From contig JAETNO010000005.1 in NCBI GenBank assembly GCA_021768245.1, positions 62,001 to 126,000 of the forward strand: a stretch of 64,000 nucleotides of DNA, written 5' to 3'. The notes beneath the pieces are model-generated. The model was given only the letters and a program-made list of their open reading frames with translations. It was not told the DNA's origin and searched no databases. The DNA comes from Bacteroidaceae bacterium. Its GTDB lineage: Bacteria; Bacteroidota; Bacteroidia; Bacteroidales; Muribaculaceae. Made by a program: the position numbers and the translations under genes. Shown here piece after piece: positions 9,417 through 18,474 of this stretch (positions within the stretch are counted from its first letter, which is position 1; the number at the start of each line of letters is the position of its first letter).

Positions 9417-10502
9417 TTATATTATAGTCCGCAGATAGGCAGTCAGTTCTTCAGAATTCTTAGCGGCCTGCGCGCTCGATGGATGATAGTCTGCACCATA
9501 GCCCAGCTCGCCTGTCTGCTCCGACATGTCGAAACGGTAAGCCCACTGGCGGTCGGCGGCAAGACGGTCGAGCGCAGACTTCACGTCCTCCAACTGCTTT
9601 CCATGAAGCATGCTTCCCGTGAGAAGTACGATTTTGGCATCGGGATGGAGCATGTGGAGATGGACAAGGAACTTATTATAAGCGGTCTCGAAAAGCGATA
9701 TGTCGTATGTGTCGAGCGAAGTGTCGTTAGTGCCGAGATTTATGCAGATTATATCAGGGTGGAACGACGAGTGATTCCATATATGGTCGGGATTGTAGAG
9801 AAGCGTACGGTCATATTCTCCGGGCATCCTCTGCTCGGGAGTACCCTCAAGAGGCCCTCCGTAACTGCGGTACATACCTATGCCGGAACGGGCCACAATA
9901 TTAAAATCAGCATTTAAGGCACGCGCTGTCCTGTATGCGTAGCCGAGAGTGTGGTTTTCGGTGTCGTAACTGAAATGAACCTGTGCGCTGTCAGCCTCCG
10001 TGCCATAGCCACAGGTGATTGAATTTCCTATAAACTCCATCTTGAGCGCAGGGCGTTCGGGGGCGGGAAGGATAGCCGCATCAGGCCCGTTGATTATGAA
10101 TCCGCGGAATTCAGGATGCTTTTCATACCCCTCTACGGCATAGGCCACGCGCAACGAATGATTTCCCGGCGCAAGGGAGTCGGCGAGTGTGATTATGGAA
10201 TCTTTGTCAGTAAAATTGATTTTGAATGGTGCGAGGCTGTCAATCTCCACCATAAACTGACCGGCTCCTGGATTGGATTTCATAGCAATGCCCGTTCCGC
10301 TGAAGTTGAGCATCGCCGTTGTGCCGGGATAGGTAAAAGTCGGAGCTGTGGAGTCAGTCCGCAGTATGCGGCCCATATACAGGATATCGGGATTATTCGG
10401 GTCGATATCCACTTTTCTGTCAGCGCATGAAGCAAAGACTCCGCTTACCGCCAAAGCGCAGAGCAGACTGAAAAAAGTACAGGTCTTTTTAATGGATTCC
10501 AT
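9417..10502 (-). CDS. CE2-like SGNH/GDSL esterase lipoprotein
   Basis: 361 aa, probably a carbohydrate deacetylase. The N-terminus (KKTCTFFSLLCALAVSGVFASC) looks like a lipoprotein signal with Cys26 as the lipidated residue. Residues about 40-145 form a beta-sandwich as in CE2 esterases, followed by an SGNH hydrolase domain. That domain has the nucleophile Ser161 in FIGNSITCGYG, a GTND block (NLGTNDTS) and a C-terminal Asp338/His340 (GADYHPS). I prefer the ATG at 10502 over one at 10586 because it directly precedes the signal peptide and because a -7 box lies at 10557-10564. It is the promoter-proximal gene before metH; the pairing looks incidental. Confidence 0.8.
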   Translation of the reverse strand: MESIKKTCTFFSLLCALAVSGVFASCADRKVDIDPNNPDILYMGRILRTDSTAPTFTYPGTTAMLNFSGTGIAMKSNPGAGQFMVEIDSLAPFKINFTDKDSIITLADSLAPGNHSLRVAYAVEGYEKHPEFRGFIINGPDAAILPAPERPALKMEFIGNSITCGYGTEADSAQVHFSYDTENHTLGYAYRTARALNADFNIVARSGIGMYRSYGGPLEGTPEQRMPGEYDRTLLYNPDHIWNHSSFHPDIICINLGTNDTSLDTYDISLFETAYNKFLVHLHMLHPDAKIVLLTGSMLHGKQLEDVKSALDRLAADRQWAYRFDMSEQTGELGYGADYHPSSAQAAKNSEELTAYLRTII

Positions 10503-10556
10503 TTGCAGTATCAACATTAGGGAAATTAGTAGAGATTGGTTTAGAAACTGTTTAAA

Positions 10557-10564
10557 CAAAGTTA
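10557..10564 (-). promoter_or_regulatory. -7 box for the SGNH-metH transcript
   Basis: Minus-strand TAACTTTG fits TAnnTTTG and lies 54 bp upstream of the SGNH start. This would drive SGNH, metH and possibly yifB. Confidence 0.5.
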
Positions 10565-10599
10565 CATGATTTTCCCTATCCTGCAAAGAAAAACGGTCG

Positions 10600-11082
10600 T
10601 TATTTCAACCATTTCCGAATTGCCTCGACCATTTCGGGCGCATCCTTACATCCGAGCATGTATTTCATCCCGTTTTTTAAGGTCACGAGAAAACAGTCAG
10701 AGGATTTCCCGTAATATGCAAAATATTTCCCGAGGTCTCCTTCTGAAAACCAGCCATAGTATCCGAACCAGCCACCGCTTCCAAAAATCCTTTTAGCGCC
10801 CATGGTAGGAGGACAGAGCCTTACACTCTCTATTTCTGACAGCGGAATTCTCCTGACCCTCAGCAAGCGGTTTACAGTCAACTCGCTGTCTGACAGGGAT
10901 ACTGATAAAGGAGAGTAGAAAAGAACGCAGAAACACAGCGATATTATCACACCGAAGATTGTCCACGACAGCCAATTCAAATCATCGCGACTGACCTGCA
11001 AACACAGCACGAAACAAAGTATCGACATACCGAAAGCGGATATAACGATACTATAGGCACTAAGTTCTACTTTTTTCTTCAT
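10600..11082 (-). CDS. PH-domain-like membrane protein
   Basis: A 160-aa protein with two N-terminal transmembrane segments (about residues 8-28 and 36-55) followed by a small beta-rich domain. That domain contains ELTVNRLLRVRRIPLSEIESVRL, the hallmark of bacterial PH-like (YdbT/DUF304-type) domains. It probably faces the cytoplasm. Function is unknown; relatives are often accessory membrane proteins. The ATG at 11082 (MKKKVELS) is favoured over one 13 codons upstream because it gives the conventional short charged lead into the first membrane helix. Confidence 0.6.
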   Translation of the reverse strand: MKKKVELSAYSIVISAFGMSILCFVLCLQVSRDDLNWLSWTIFGVIISLCFCVLFYSPLSVSLSDSELTVNRLLRVRRIPLSEIESVRLCPPTMGAKRIFGSGGWFGYYGWFSEGDLGKYFAYYGKSSDCFLVTLKNGMKYMLGCKDAPEMVEAIRKWLK

Positions 11083-11130
11083 TGCAATCCGGTTTAATCT
11101 ATTCGTCAAAAATTTTATCAATTATAAAAT

Positions 11131-11164
11131 TGAAGGCACAGACTCTGACGTGCCTGTGCCTTCA
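11131..11164 (-). terminator. Terminator after the endonuclease I gene
   Basis: An 11-bp perfect inverted repeat, TGAAGGCACAG (11131-11141) and CTGTGCCTTCA (11154-11164), with a 12-nt loop. It starts 13 bp after the minus-strand stop at 11178 and is followed on that strand by a T-rich run. Confidence 0.75.
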
Positions 11165-11177
11165 ACACTTAAAATCC

Positions 11178-12932
11178 TTAGCGGGCAATCATCTTGACCG
11201 GCGTTGAGTGTTCGTCGGTGACAAGGAAATATATGCCATAGGAGAGGTTGATTTCCATTCCGTCGACAATTTCGGGAAGGAACATCACCGTACGTCCCAT
11301 CGTGTCTATCACGCGGCCATTGGTCATAGAACCGACACAGCGTATGCGTATAGAGCCTGCATAACTCTCGACACTCAGCGGACGGTCTTCCTCTATATCG
11401 GATATGCCGGAGCGGCTTACAAACTCGACATTGGATTCCGGAGAAAGATATCCGAGGCGAGAACTCTGCACATAATAGCTCTCGCTGTCAGAGGCATCGA
11501 AATCGTCGATAATCACATAATTGTCCTCACATTCTATAGTCTCCACGATTTGCTGTCCGCCAATCGTGCGCACACGGGTGAACAGATAATAGTCAATCAC
11601 CTCGGGAGCCTCCGACCATGTGGCCTTATAGGAATCTGAACTTATATCAGACGGAGCATAGGCCTCAAGCCGGCTCAGCACCGGTTCCGGGAAAGCACGA
11701 CCACGCAGATAGACGAAAGTATTCGAACTCGTACCTTCAAGGCCGCCACCGGATATCAGTATTCGGGCTGTGTGCTCAACGCCTTCAGCGGGGATTTCCG
11801 TCCCGGCTTCAACCGCAGGGGTATAGTCGACCTTAACATAGTAGCCGGTTGATTTGTTGACCTCCACGGTGTTGATACTCTTTTCGGGGAGTGTGAACAT
11901 CTTGCGGAAGTCAGTCCCGGAAGGATACTTGCCCACGTTGAGGTCAATGGTACCTTTAAGGTTCTCGCCCTTGAAAAGCAGATAGGAAGAAGTCGACTTA
12001 CCTACAGCAACCTCGCCGAAGTCGAGATACATGTCGGGAGTCGGAGCGAGAAGAGTCGGCTTTCCCGTCGGCTGGGTAGCGGTGCCGGGCGAAAAACTCT
12101 CACCGACCTTATTACCCCATATATACTCGGCAAGATCGGGGAAATCGATGAAAGGATTGCGGTTGTTCTGATAGCCGAACACAACCTCATTACGGTCAAT
12201 CTCCTTCTGGCTCACTTTGTCATCGCGATGCCACTGGAGAAGAAGATTCAGGGCCCAGGGAGTCAGAGTCGGGTAATCATTCTGCTCAAGCATCCACATG
12301 TAGCTCGAATTCCAATGGAGATTCTGATAACATGTAACCATATAGAAATAGGTACGCGCGAAGTCACCCTTATACTCGTCGGCAGGTTCGAACACGAATT
12401 TCGCCCCCGCCCCCTGACCTGCGACAGGATAGCCAATCTGACTCACTCCATTGTCAAAACCGCCTTTAACCGAGGTCGGATTAGGAACGGTCACACCGAG
12501 AGGCCAGTTGCTCTTGGCATGGTTGGCGGGGCCGTCAGCCGGATAAAGATGGTTGAGGTCGACATAGGCGGGTGTATACTCAACGCTGCCGTTTTCCTTC
12601 CACCAGCTTTTCGGGAAAGCATGCTCACGGTTGAGACCGCTGAAGCTCGGGATATAGCGCACGACGTTGGAATACATATCCCACCATTCCGTACGGACGG
12701 TGGCAGGAGTAGGATTCGGACGCGCGTCGGTATGCTGGAAATACTGAGGGAGGGCACTGTAGCTCGACACCTCCGTGTGAGGATAAATCACTTCATGCAC
12801 GGCATTTTTCAGTTCCGCACCGGTTTTCCCCTCAAGCTTCGAATAGTAACCCGCAGGGATTTCCGCCTCCGCATAGGCCCATGACATTGCCAACGTCGCG
12901 GAAAGCGCAATTTTGTGTAAGGATAATCTCAT
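11178..12932 (-). CDS. Secreted endonuclease I family nuclease with C-terminal tail
   Basis: A 584-aa protein with a signal peptide (MRLSLHKIALSATLAMSWAYA). The endonuclease I (EndA/NucM) His-Me finger core covers roughly residues 70-270. NREHAFPKSWW carries the catalytic His, and DLNHLYPADGPANHAKSN carries the second metal-site segment. Residues about 300-400 form a beta-sandwich, then a fibronectin-like stretch, then a tail ending GRVIDTMGRTVMF...YGIYFLV, which resembles a type IX secretion sorting domain. It is probably a cell-surface or released non-specific nuclease for DNA or RNA scavenging. Gene order suggests it is the last gene of the sufE-LRR-trmB-mrp run, closed by the terminator at 11131-11164. 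Confidence 0.85.
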   Translation of the reverse strand: MRLSLHKIALSATLAMSWAYAEAEIPAGYYSKLEGKTGAELKNAVHEVIYPHTEVSSYSALPQYFQHTDARPNPTPATVRTEWWDMYSNVVRYIPSFSGLNREHAFPKSWWKENGSVEYTPAYVDLNHLYPADGPANHAKSNWPLGVTVPNPTSVKGGFDNGVSQIGYPVAGQGAGAKFVFEPADEYKGDFARTYFYMVTCYQNLHWNSSYMWMLEQNDYPTLTPWALNLLLQWHRDDKVSQKEIDRNEVVFGYQNNRNPFIDFPDLAEYIWGNKVGESFSPGTATQPTGKPTLLAPTPDMYLDFGEVAVGKSTSSYLLFKGENLKGTIDLNVGKYPSGTDFRKMFTLPEKSINTVEVNKSTGYYVKVDYTPAVEAGTEIPAEGVEHTARILISGGGLEGTSSNTFVYLRGRAFPEPVLSRLEAYAPSDISSDSYKATWSEAPEVIDYYLFTRVRTIGGQQIVETIECEDNYVIIDDFDASDSESYYVQSSRLGYLSPESNVEFVSRSGISDIEEDRPLSVESYAGSIRIRCVGSMTNGRVIDTMGRTVMFLPEIVDGMEINLSYGIYFLVTDEHSTPVKMIAR

Positions 12933-12970
12933 AAAATAATAGCTAAACGTGAAAAGTGAGAAGAATTTTA

Positions 12971-14068
12971 TTAATGTTTAAGCTCAACCTTATGGGTAGG
13001 CGGAAGCGAGCGGTTGCGTTCGGCCACCGCATCAATCACTTCGTGGGCGAGGTGGGAGAAGGCATGGGCGGTAAGACTGTCACCGAGAGCTATAGGCTGG
13101 CCGTTATCGCCACTGTCGGCGATGGATGCGACGAGAGGAATCTGTGCCAGCAACCGGACTCCGAGCTTTTCGGCAAGACGCACGCCACCCTCTTTACCGA
13201 ATATATAATAGCGTTCGTCGGGATGCTCTGCCGGAGTGAAATAGGCCATGTTTTCAACAAGTCCGAGGATGGGGACATTGACTTTGTCTTCCTCAAACAT
13301 AGCAATCCCTTTTCGCGCATCGGCAAGGGCGACCTCCTGGGGAGTCGTGACCACTACCACTCCGGTAATCGGGAGAGTCTGGACAAGTGTTAGATGGATG
13401 TCGCTCGTGCCCGGGGGCATATCTATAACGAAATAGTCAAGGTCTCCCCAATCGGCATCCGCTATAAGCTGCTTCAAGGCGTTGGAAGCCATCGAGCCAC
13501 GCCAGAGCACGGCCTTTTCCTTATCGACAACAAAACCTATCGAGAGGAGCTTCACGCCGTAACGTTCTACGGGCAATATGAGCTGGCGTCCGTCGACTTC
13601 GTGGATATAAAGTTGCTCATCCTCTATACCAAACATTTTCGGCATCGACGGGCCGAAGATATCGGCGTCAAGGAGTCCCACTTTATATCCCTCGCGTGCA
13701 AGAGCCACGGCAAGGTTTGAAGCTACGGTAGATTTACCTACGCCACCCTTGCCTGAGGATACTCCTATTATATTTTTCACGCCGGGAAGCACCGGCGCAT
13801 CCTTTGGAGCGGCAGGTTGTCGTGAAGCGACGTTGACGGTCACTTTCACATCAGGCGATATATATGTATGGATTGCCGTCTCGGCCGCACGGACCATAGA
13901 TTTTATAAACGGATCCGTGGGTTTGTCGAAAACGAGAGAGAAACTTACGCTGTCGCCGTCGATACGGATATCATCGGCCACCATATCGGCCTCAACAAGC
14001 GTCTTGCCGTTGCCCGGATAGCGGACTGTCTGAAGAGCATCGGTAATCAATGCCGGATATAACTGCAT
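12971..14068 (-). CDS. mrp: Mrp/NBP35-family iron-sulfur carrier ATPase
   Basis: 365 aa. The N-terminal MIP18/DUF59 domain covers residues 1 to about 85. A deviant Walker A, SSGKGGVGKST, lies at about 104-114, and the family sequences GLLDADIFGPSMPKMFG and DMPPGTSDIHL follow. Mrp proteins deliver Fe-S clusters to target enzymes in the cytosol. The CxxC pair that normally binds the bridging cluster after ENM(S/A)Y is absent: the segment reads VENMAYFTPAEHPDERYYIFG. The gene sits between trmB and the endonuclease gene, with sufE three genes upstream, so Fe-S functions are loosely grouped. Confidence 0.92.
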   Translation of the reverse strand: MQLYPALITDALQTVRYPGNGKTLVEADMVADDIRIDGDSVSFSLVFDKPTDPFIKSMVRAAETAIHTYISPDVKVTVNVASRQPAAPKDAPVLPGVKNIIGVSSGKGGVGKSTVASNLAVALAREGYKVGLLDADIFGPSMPKMFGIEDEQLYIHEVDGRQLILPVERYGVKLLSIGFVVDKEKAVLWRGSMASNALKQLIADADWGDLDYFVIDMPPGTSDIHLTLVQTLPITGVVVVTTPQEVALADARKGIAMFEEDKVNVPILGLVENMAYFTPAEHPDERYYIFGKEGGVRLAEKLGVRLLAQIPLVASIADSGDNGQPIALGDSLTAHAFSHLAHEVIDAVAERNRSLPPTHKVELKH

Positions 14069-14162
14069 ATGCGGAAATATAAATGCGATGAATAAATTTA
14101 TGGTGTGGAGAGAAAATTAATGTTCCTTCTGAATGTTTTAACAAAATTTCACCCCGTGCGGT

Positions 14163-14915
14163 TCAAAAGCCCTGCAAGGTTCCCCGTCCGAACGAGCGGT
14201 AGGTATCAGGCTCTATCTCCACATCAGGCTCCGAAAGCTCTACCGAAGCCGGCGGAAGCTGCCATGCGAGATACTTGCTGGGAATTCCCCTTCCGAGCCA
14301 TTGCTGCTCGTAGTAGGTCTTTATCGGAGGGACAATATCATTAAGCTCCGAAGCATAAAGGTCAGCTGTCGCATGGATCGGAACTATACCGTTACAATCA
14401 AGCATAGCGGAAGTGTAGGCGTAAAGGAATGGGCTGTCGGTTTTGAGATTTATGACTCCTTCCGGCGACAAAACCCGGCGATATATGTCAAGGAAATGAG
14501 TTCCCGTAAGTCGTTTGTTCACCTTCTTCATCTGTGGGTCGGGAAATGTAATCCATATCTCCGAAACTTCACCCGGAGCGAAAAACTGAGGAAGGAGATG
14601 GATTGATGTACGGAGGAACGCCACATTACCGAGTTTAAGCTCGTCGACCTCCTTGGCCCCCGTCCACATGCGTGCACCCTTTATATCGATGCCGATAAAA
14701 TTTTTTCCGGGATACAGCTTGCCCATCCCCACGGCATATTCACCCTTGCCGCATCCAAGTTCAAGCACTATAGGATTACAATTGCCAAACACTTTCTCTC
14801 CCCAGCGGCCTTTCAGAGGGCACTCTCCCTCGTCGCATAGAACTGCATGGGGATATTGATAGACGCAGCTCAGCGTCTCCATCTCAGCAAATTTCTTTAA
14901 TTTATTCTTGCCCAT
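14163..14915 (-). CDS. trmB: tRNA (guanine-N7-)-methyltransferase
   Basis: A 250-aa cytosolic enzyme that places m7G at position 46 of tRNA. The SAM-binding motif VLELGCGKGEYAVGMG and the following NFIGIDIKGARMWTGAKE are clear. WITFPDPQMKKVNKRLT is the TrmB signature that holds the catalytic Asp-Pro-Gln region. The C-terminal part contains KTYYEQQWLGRGIPSKYL. Length is normal for the family with a small N-terminal extension. It is 94 bp upstream of mrp and 53 bp downstream of the LRR gene on the same strand. Confidence 0.93.
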   Translation of the reverse strand: MGKNKLKKFAEMETLSCVYQYPHAVLCDEGECPLKGRWGEKVFGNCNPIVLELGCGKGEYAVGMGKLYPGKNFIGIDIKGARMWTGAKEVDELKLGNVAFLRTSIHLLPQFFAPGEVSEIWITFPDPQMKKVNKRLTGTHFLDIYRRVLSPEGVINLKTDSPFLYAYTSAMLDCNGIVPIHATADLYASELNDIVPPIKTYYEQQWLGRGIPSKYLAWQLPPASVELSEPDVEIEPDTYRSFGRGTLQGF

Positions 14916-14968
14916 AGGCGAATATCGGAACGAACTTTAGATTAATGGTATATAAAAAAATGCGCGTG

Positions 14969-16486
14969 TCAATCAGCCGAATTGAGCAATTTGACCGCAG
15001 CGACGGAGCCGTCTGACATGGAGACGCTCACTATATAGACCTTGCCTGTAACAGCTGTTACTGAAGCAGAATAGTTGCATACACCCTGTGGCTCGGCATA
15101 AAAAATCCTACGCCCGTCAAGGTCATATATCCTCACGCCTACAATCGGCTGCGATGAGTCCACTTCTATCACTGACTCATGAAGGCAAGCCCTTATTGCA
15201 TCAGTTCTGTCAGCGACAGGACTGTCAATAGCTGATTCATCAAATATCTTTATCTTAAAATCCTTCCACTGGTCAGCGGAAGAGAATCCTGAAGCCATAT
15301 CTTTGTCCACAACAAGCTCGATCGACGGGCAGTCAAGTCCCAACCAAACGTCAGAACCGAGCGCGGGAACCATGCCAAGCTTTTCTGCCAATATGATGCC
15401 CAATGAAGTGCAACCTTCAAATGCGTTTGAGCCTATCTCACGGAGAGATGCAGGGAGCGGAAGCTTTTCAACAGCACCCATCCCTGCCATCGCCAATTCG
15501 CCTACGACAGAGACATGACCTCCCAAGACTCCGCTCAGGTCAGACATGGAACTTGCTCCTTTAAGGGCTATGGCAGGAAGCGTGGAAACTCTTTCGGGAA
15601 GAATCAAACTTTTGAGTGAACCACAATCCAGGAATATGCCCTCGCCTATCCTTTCAACGGATGATGGCAGGACTATACTTTCAAGCCCGGTACATCCGGC
15701 AAAGGCATGCGCCCCAACGCTTTTCAATGACTGACAATCGCCAAAATCCATATCCTGAAGCGCCGTCACTGCAAAAGCGCCGTCACTTATCTCCGAAAGT
15801 GACGCCTGTCCTGCGAAAGTCACATCCGAAAGCGAGATGCATCCGGCAAAAGCGTCCTTACCGATAAACTTCACCTCATTTCCGAAAGATATCTTAGAGA
15901 GCTTGGCACATTCAGAAAAAGCAGATTCAGGCACTGTCGACGAGTCATAGTCAACGTCCGTCAGAGAACCACAGCCTTTAAACGAGTAAGCCCCCACACT
16001 TTTCACCGTCGACGCTATGCGAACCTTGCGGAGCTTGCCACAATCGGCGAATGAACCCACTCCGATTTTATCTACGGATTCCGGAATCACAATATTTTCA
16101 ATCGAAGCACTCATCAAAGCACCGTCACCGATAGAACGCAGTGACTGCGGAAGTGTAAGGGAAATAGCAGTCAGTCCCGATAGGGAATACGCAGGCAACT
16201 CATCAGCCGGGAAACTTCCACGATTGGAAGCTACTGCTTCGCCAGAATAGGCCACAACGTCAACCCCTGAAAGGTCGAGGCTCCGCAGATTCCGACAATT
16301 CAAGGCTATATGATGGAGGTCAGCGGCATTGACATTGCCGACAAGAGACAATTCAATATCTTCAGGCCCCGCCACTACGCCCGATGCGATCTCCCCCGCA
16401 CTCACTGAAAGCGTACGGGCCACGACAGCAGCCGGCAACAACACCGACAGGCATACCGATATGGCAGTTCCTATTATCCTTATCAT
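14969..16486 (-). CDS. BspA-like leucine-rich-repeat surface protein
   Basis: A 505-aa secreted protein with a signal peptide (MIRIIGTAISVCLSVLLPAAVVA). Residues about 60-400 are repeated LRR_5 units of roughly 23 residues with the recurring core AFAGCTGLESIVLPSSVERI. This is the BspA/Treponema pallidum type seen in many Bacteroidales surface proteins that bind host or microbial partners. The end (GVRIYDLDGRRIFY...GKVYIVSVSM) has the layout of a type IX secretion sorting tail. It lies 26 bp after sufE and is probably co-transcribed with it. The ligand is unknown. Confidence 0.85.
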   Translation of the reverse strand: MIRIIGTAISVCLSVLLPAAVVARTLSVSAGEIASGVVAGPEDIELSLVGNVNAADLHHIALNCRNLRSLDLSGVDVVAYSGEAVASNRGSFPADELPAYSLSGLTAISLTLPQSLRSIGDGALMSASIENIVIPESVDKIGVGSFADCGKLRKVRIASTVKSVGAYSFKGCGSLTDVDYDSSTVPESAFSECAKLSKISFGNEVKFIGKDAFAGCISLSDVTFAGQASLSEISDGAFAVTALQDMDFGDCQSLKSVGAHAFAGCTGLESIVLPSSVERIGEGIFLDCGSLKSLILPERVSTLPAIALKGASSMSDLSGVLGGHVSVVGELAMAGMGAVEKLPLPASLREIGSNAFEGCTSLGIILAEKLGMVPALGSDVWLGLDCPSIELVVDKDMASGFSSADQWKDFKIKIFDESAIDSPVADRTDAIRACLHESVIEVDSSQPIVGVRIYDLDGRRIFYAEPQGVCNYSASVTAVTGKVYIVSVSMSDGSVAAVKLLNSAD

Positions 16487-16512
16487 GTCTCCCTATTAAT
16501 ATAAAAAGAGGC

Positions 16513-16950
16513 CTATTCCATCCGCTGTTTGGCCTGAAAAGCCAGTGCATAAAGACGCATCTGTTTTACCATCGCAAGCAGTCCGTTGGAACGCGTTGGC
16601 GACAGATGCTCCGAAAGGCCTATATCGTCAATGAAATGGAGATTTGATGCGAGGATATCATCTGGGGTCTGATTGTCAAGCACCTGTATGAGGAGCGAGA
16701 TTATACCCTTGACTATTATGGCGTCAGAATCGGCAGTGAAATGAACGGTCCCCTCGGGCGTTAGTTCGGCATTGAGCCACACACGGCTCTGACAACCCTC
16801 TATAAGATGGTCAGGAGTCTTAAACTTCTCTTCAATCTCAGGGAGATTGTTACCGAGGTCTATAATCATGGCGTAGCGGTCCATCCAGTCCTCCACATCG
16901 GAAAACTCCTCTACTATATCCTGTTGTATCCGGTCAATGGTCATATTCAT
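16513..16950 (-). CDS. sufE: SufE-family sulfur acceptor protein
   Basis: A 145-aa cytosolic protein that accepts persulfide sulfur from a SufS-type cysteine desulfurase for Fe-S assembly. The active-site loop HLIEGCQSRVW holds the acceptor Cys53, and the N-terminal helix pattern (IVEEFSDVEDWMDRYAMIIDLG) is typical. No sufS, sufB or sufC gene lies next to it. A TACTTTTG -7 box at 16969-16976 precedes it, so it probably heads the transcript continuing into the LRR gene. Confidence 0.9.
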   Translation of the reverse strand: MNMTIDRIQQDIVEEFSDVEDWMDRYAMIIDLGNNLPEIEEKFKTPDHLIEGCQSRVWLNAELTPEGTVHFTADSDAIIVKGIISLLIQVLDNQTPDDILASNLHFIDDIGLSEHLSPTRSNGLLAMVKQMRLYALAFQAKQRME

Positions 16951-16968
16951 CTTTTGAAGTTACTTATG

Positions 16969-16976
16969 CAAAAGTA
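16969..16976 (-). promoter_or_regulatory. -7 box before sufE
   Basis: Minus-strand TACTTTTG matches TAnnTTTG, 18 bp upstream of the ATG at 16950. The implied leader is very short. Confidence 0.45.
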
Positions 16977-17003
16977 CATAAAAATAATCATATCTGAAAA
17001 AAA

Positions 17004-17037
17004 GACGTGTCATATCCATCAATGGACATGACACGTC
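17004..17037 (-). terminator. Terminator after fucO
   Basis: Perfect 10-bp inverted repeat GACGTGTCAT (17004-17013) and ATGACACGTC (17028-17037). On the minus strand the stem is followed by a T run (the plus strand shows seven A just left of the stem). It begins 23 bp after the fucO stop. A T run on the other side could make it bidirectional. Confidence 0.8.
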
Positions 17038-17059
17038 GTTTTTCTATCGTGATGATATT

Positions 17060-18214
17060 TTAAAGCACTTTCGCATAGAGAGCCTTGATATCATCGATAG
17101 TCACATCGCGAGGATTACCCGGGGTGCACACGTCGGTGATAGCCTGCTCCGCAAGGGCGGGAATATCGCTTTCCTTTATGCCGAGCTCGCTGAGGTGCTG
17201 AGGGATACCCACCTCAATCGCAAGAGCCCTCACAGCCTCGCAAGCGGCTTTCGAAGCCTCTTCCTGGCTCATGCCGGTGATGTCGACACCCATCGCTTCC
17301 GCAACTTTCGGGAATTTATCGAGGCAATAAGGCATATTGAATTCCATTATAGTCGGAAGGAGAAGGGCATTTGCAACTCCGTGGGGAATATCGAAGAGAG
17401 AGCCCATCGGGTGAGCCATACCGTGGACAAGACCGAGACCCACGTTGGAGAAGGCCATACCGGCAATATACTGGGCTACAGCCATGCCGTTACGTCCCTC
17501 GGGATTTTGAGGTTCGAACACGGCTGTGCGGAGATATTTGTTAATCATGCGTATAGCCTCGATTTCAAACATATCCGACATTTCCCATGCCCCTTTGGTC
17601 ACATAGCCCTCGATAGCATGTGTGAGAGCGTCAAGACCTGTGGCCGCAGTGAGGCTCTTGGGAAGGCTGTACATGAGTTCCGCATCGATAACCGCAACGG
17701 CGGGGATATCGTTGGGATCCACACACACCATTTTTTTCTTCTTTTCCTCGTCGATAATCACATAATTGATTGTGGTCTCGGCGGCTGTACCGGCCGTAGT
17801 GGGTAGCGCGATTACAGGAACGCTCTTATGTTTCGTCGGAGCGCAACCTTCAAGGGAAACCACGTCGGCAAACTCAGGATTGTTGACCACGATGCCTATA
17901 CCTTTGGCAGTATCCATAGCGGAACCGCCACCGATAGCGATTATATAGTCGGCTCCGGCCTTCTTGAATGACTCCACGCCGGCCTTCACATTGCTGACGG
18001 TAGGATTGGGCTTAACCTCGCTGAAAACTTCGTAGGGAAGAGAGTTTTCGTCAAGCACTTCAGTTACCTTGCCGGCCACGCCGAACTGGATAAGGCCCTT
18101 GTCGGTCACGACAAGAGCTTTTTTGCCGTTAAGACGGCCAATTACTTCAGGAAGTTGCTTGCGGGCACCGGGACCGAAATAAGAAACTTCGTTGAGAATA
18201 AATCTTTGAACCAT
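17060..18214 (-). CDS. fucO: Lactaldehyde reductase / 1,2-propanediol oxidoreductase
   Basis: A 384-aa iron-dependent group III alcohol dehydrogenase. The nucleotide-binding GGGS (AIGGGSAMDTAKGIG) and the metal ligands Asp195 and His199 (DALTHAIEG), His264 (GLVHGMAHP) and His278 (DIPHGVANA) are all present. Length and many local motifs, for example KMVCVDPNDIP and GNPRDVTIDDI, match E. coli FucO closely. It reduces lactaldehyde from fucose or rhamnose breakdown to 1,2-propanediol, regenerating NAD+. It stands alone between its own promoter (18315-18344) and terminator (17004-17037). No fucose catabolic operon is in the window. Confidence 0.9.
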   Translation of the reverse strand: MVQRFILNEVSYFGPGARKQLPEVIGRLNGKKALVVTDKGLIQFGVAGKVTEVLDENSLPYEVFSEVKPNPTVSNVKAGVESFKKAGADYIIAIGGGSAMDTAKGIGIVVNNPEFADVVSLEGCAPTKHKSVPVIALPTTAGTAAETTINYVIIDEEKKKKMVCVDPNDIPAVAVIDAELMYSLPKSLTAATGLDALTHAIEGYVTKGAWEMSDMFEIEAIRMINKYLRTAVFEPQNPEGRNGMAVAQYIAGMAFSNVGLGLVHGMAHPMGSLFDIPHGVANALLLPTIMEFNMPYCLDKFPKVAEAMGVDITGMSQEEASKAACEAVRALAIEVGIPQHLSELGIKESDIPALAEQAITDVCTPGNPRDVTIDDIKALYAKVL

Positions 18215-18314
18215 TATATATTAGAATTTAAGAGAATATAATTTACACTTGTGTTTTATGCCATGAACGTGAGTCTGTAGACCTTCAACGGAAGAACGTC
18301 ACGCGGTGTCTTTG

Positions 18315-18344
18315 CAAAATTAATAATTTTATATGATATTCAAA
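18315..18344 (-). promoter_or_regulatory. fucO promoter
   Basis: Minus-strand -7 box TAATTTTG (18315-18322) with a TTTG -33 element at 18341-18344, 18 bp apart. It is about 100 bp upstream of the fucO ATG. Confidence 0.65.
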
Positions 18345-18442
18345 ACCTATATCTGTCCCCGATATATACAATTTATAAGGTTTGTGAAAAAATTTTTCAA
18401 GCCTTTCGGAAACCCGTGGATACAGATGTCATTTTTAATTGC

Positions 18443-18450
18443 TAATTTTG
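18443..18450 (+). promoter_or_regulatory. -7 box of the methyltransferase gene
   Basis: TAATTTTG lies 24 bp upstream of the ATG at 18475. The -33 element is not clear. Confidence 0.5.
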
Positions 18451-18474
18451 TAGTACATTAAATCAATCATACCC

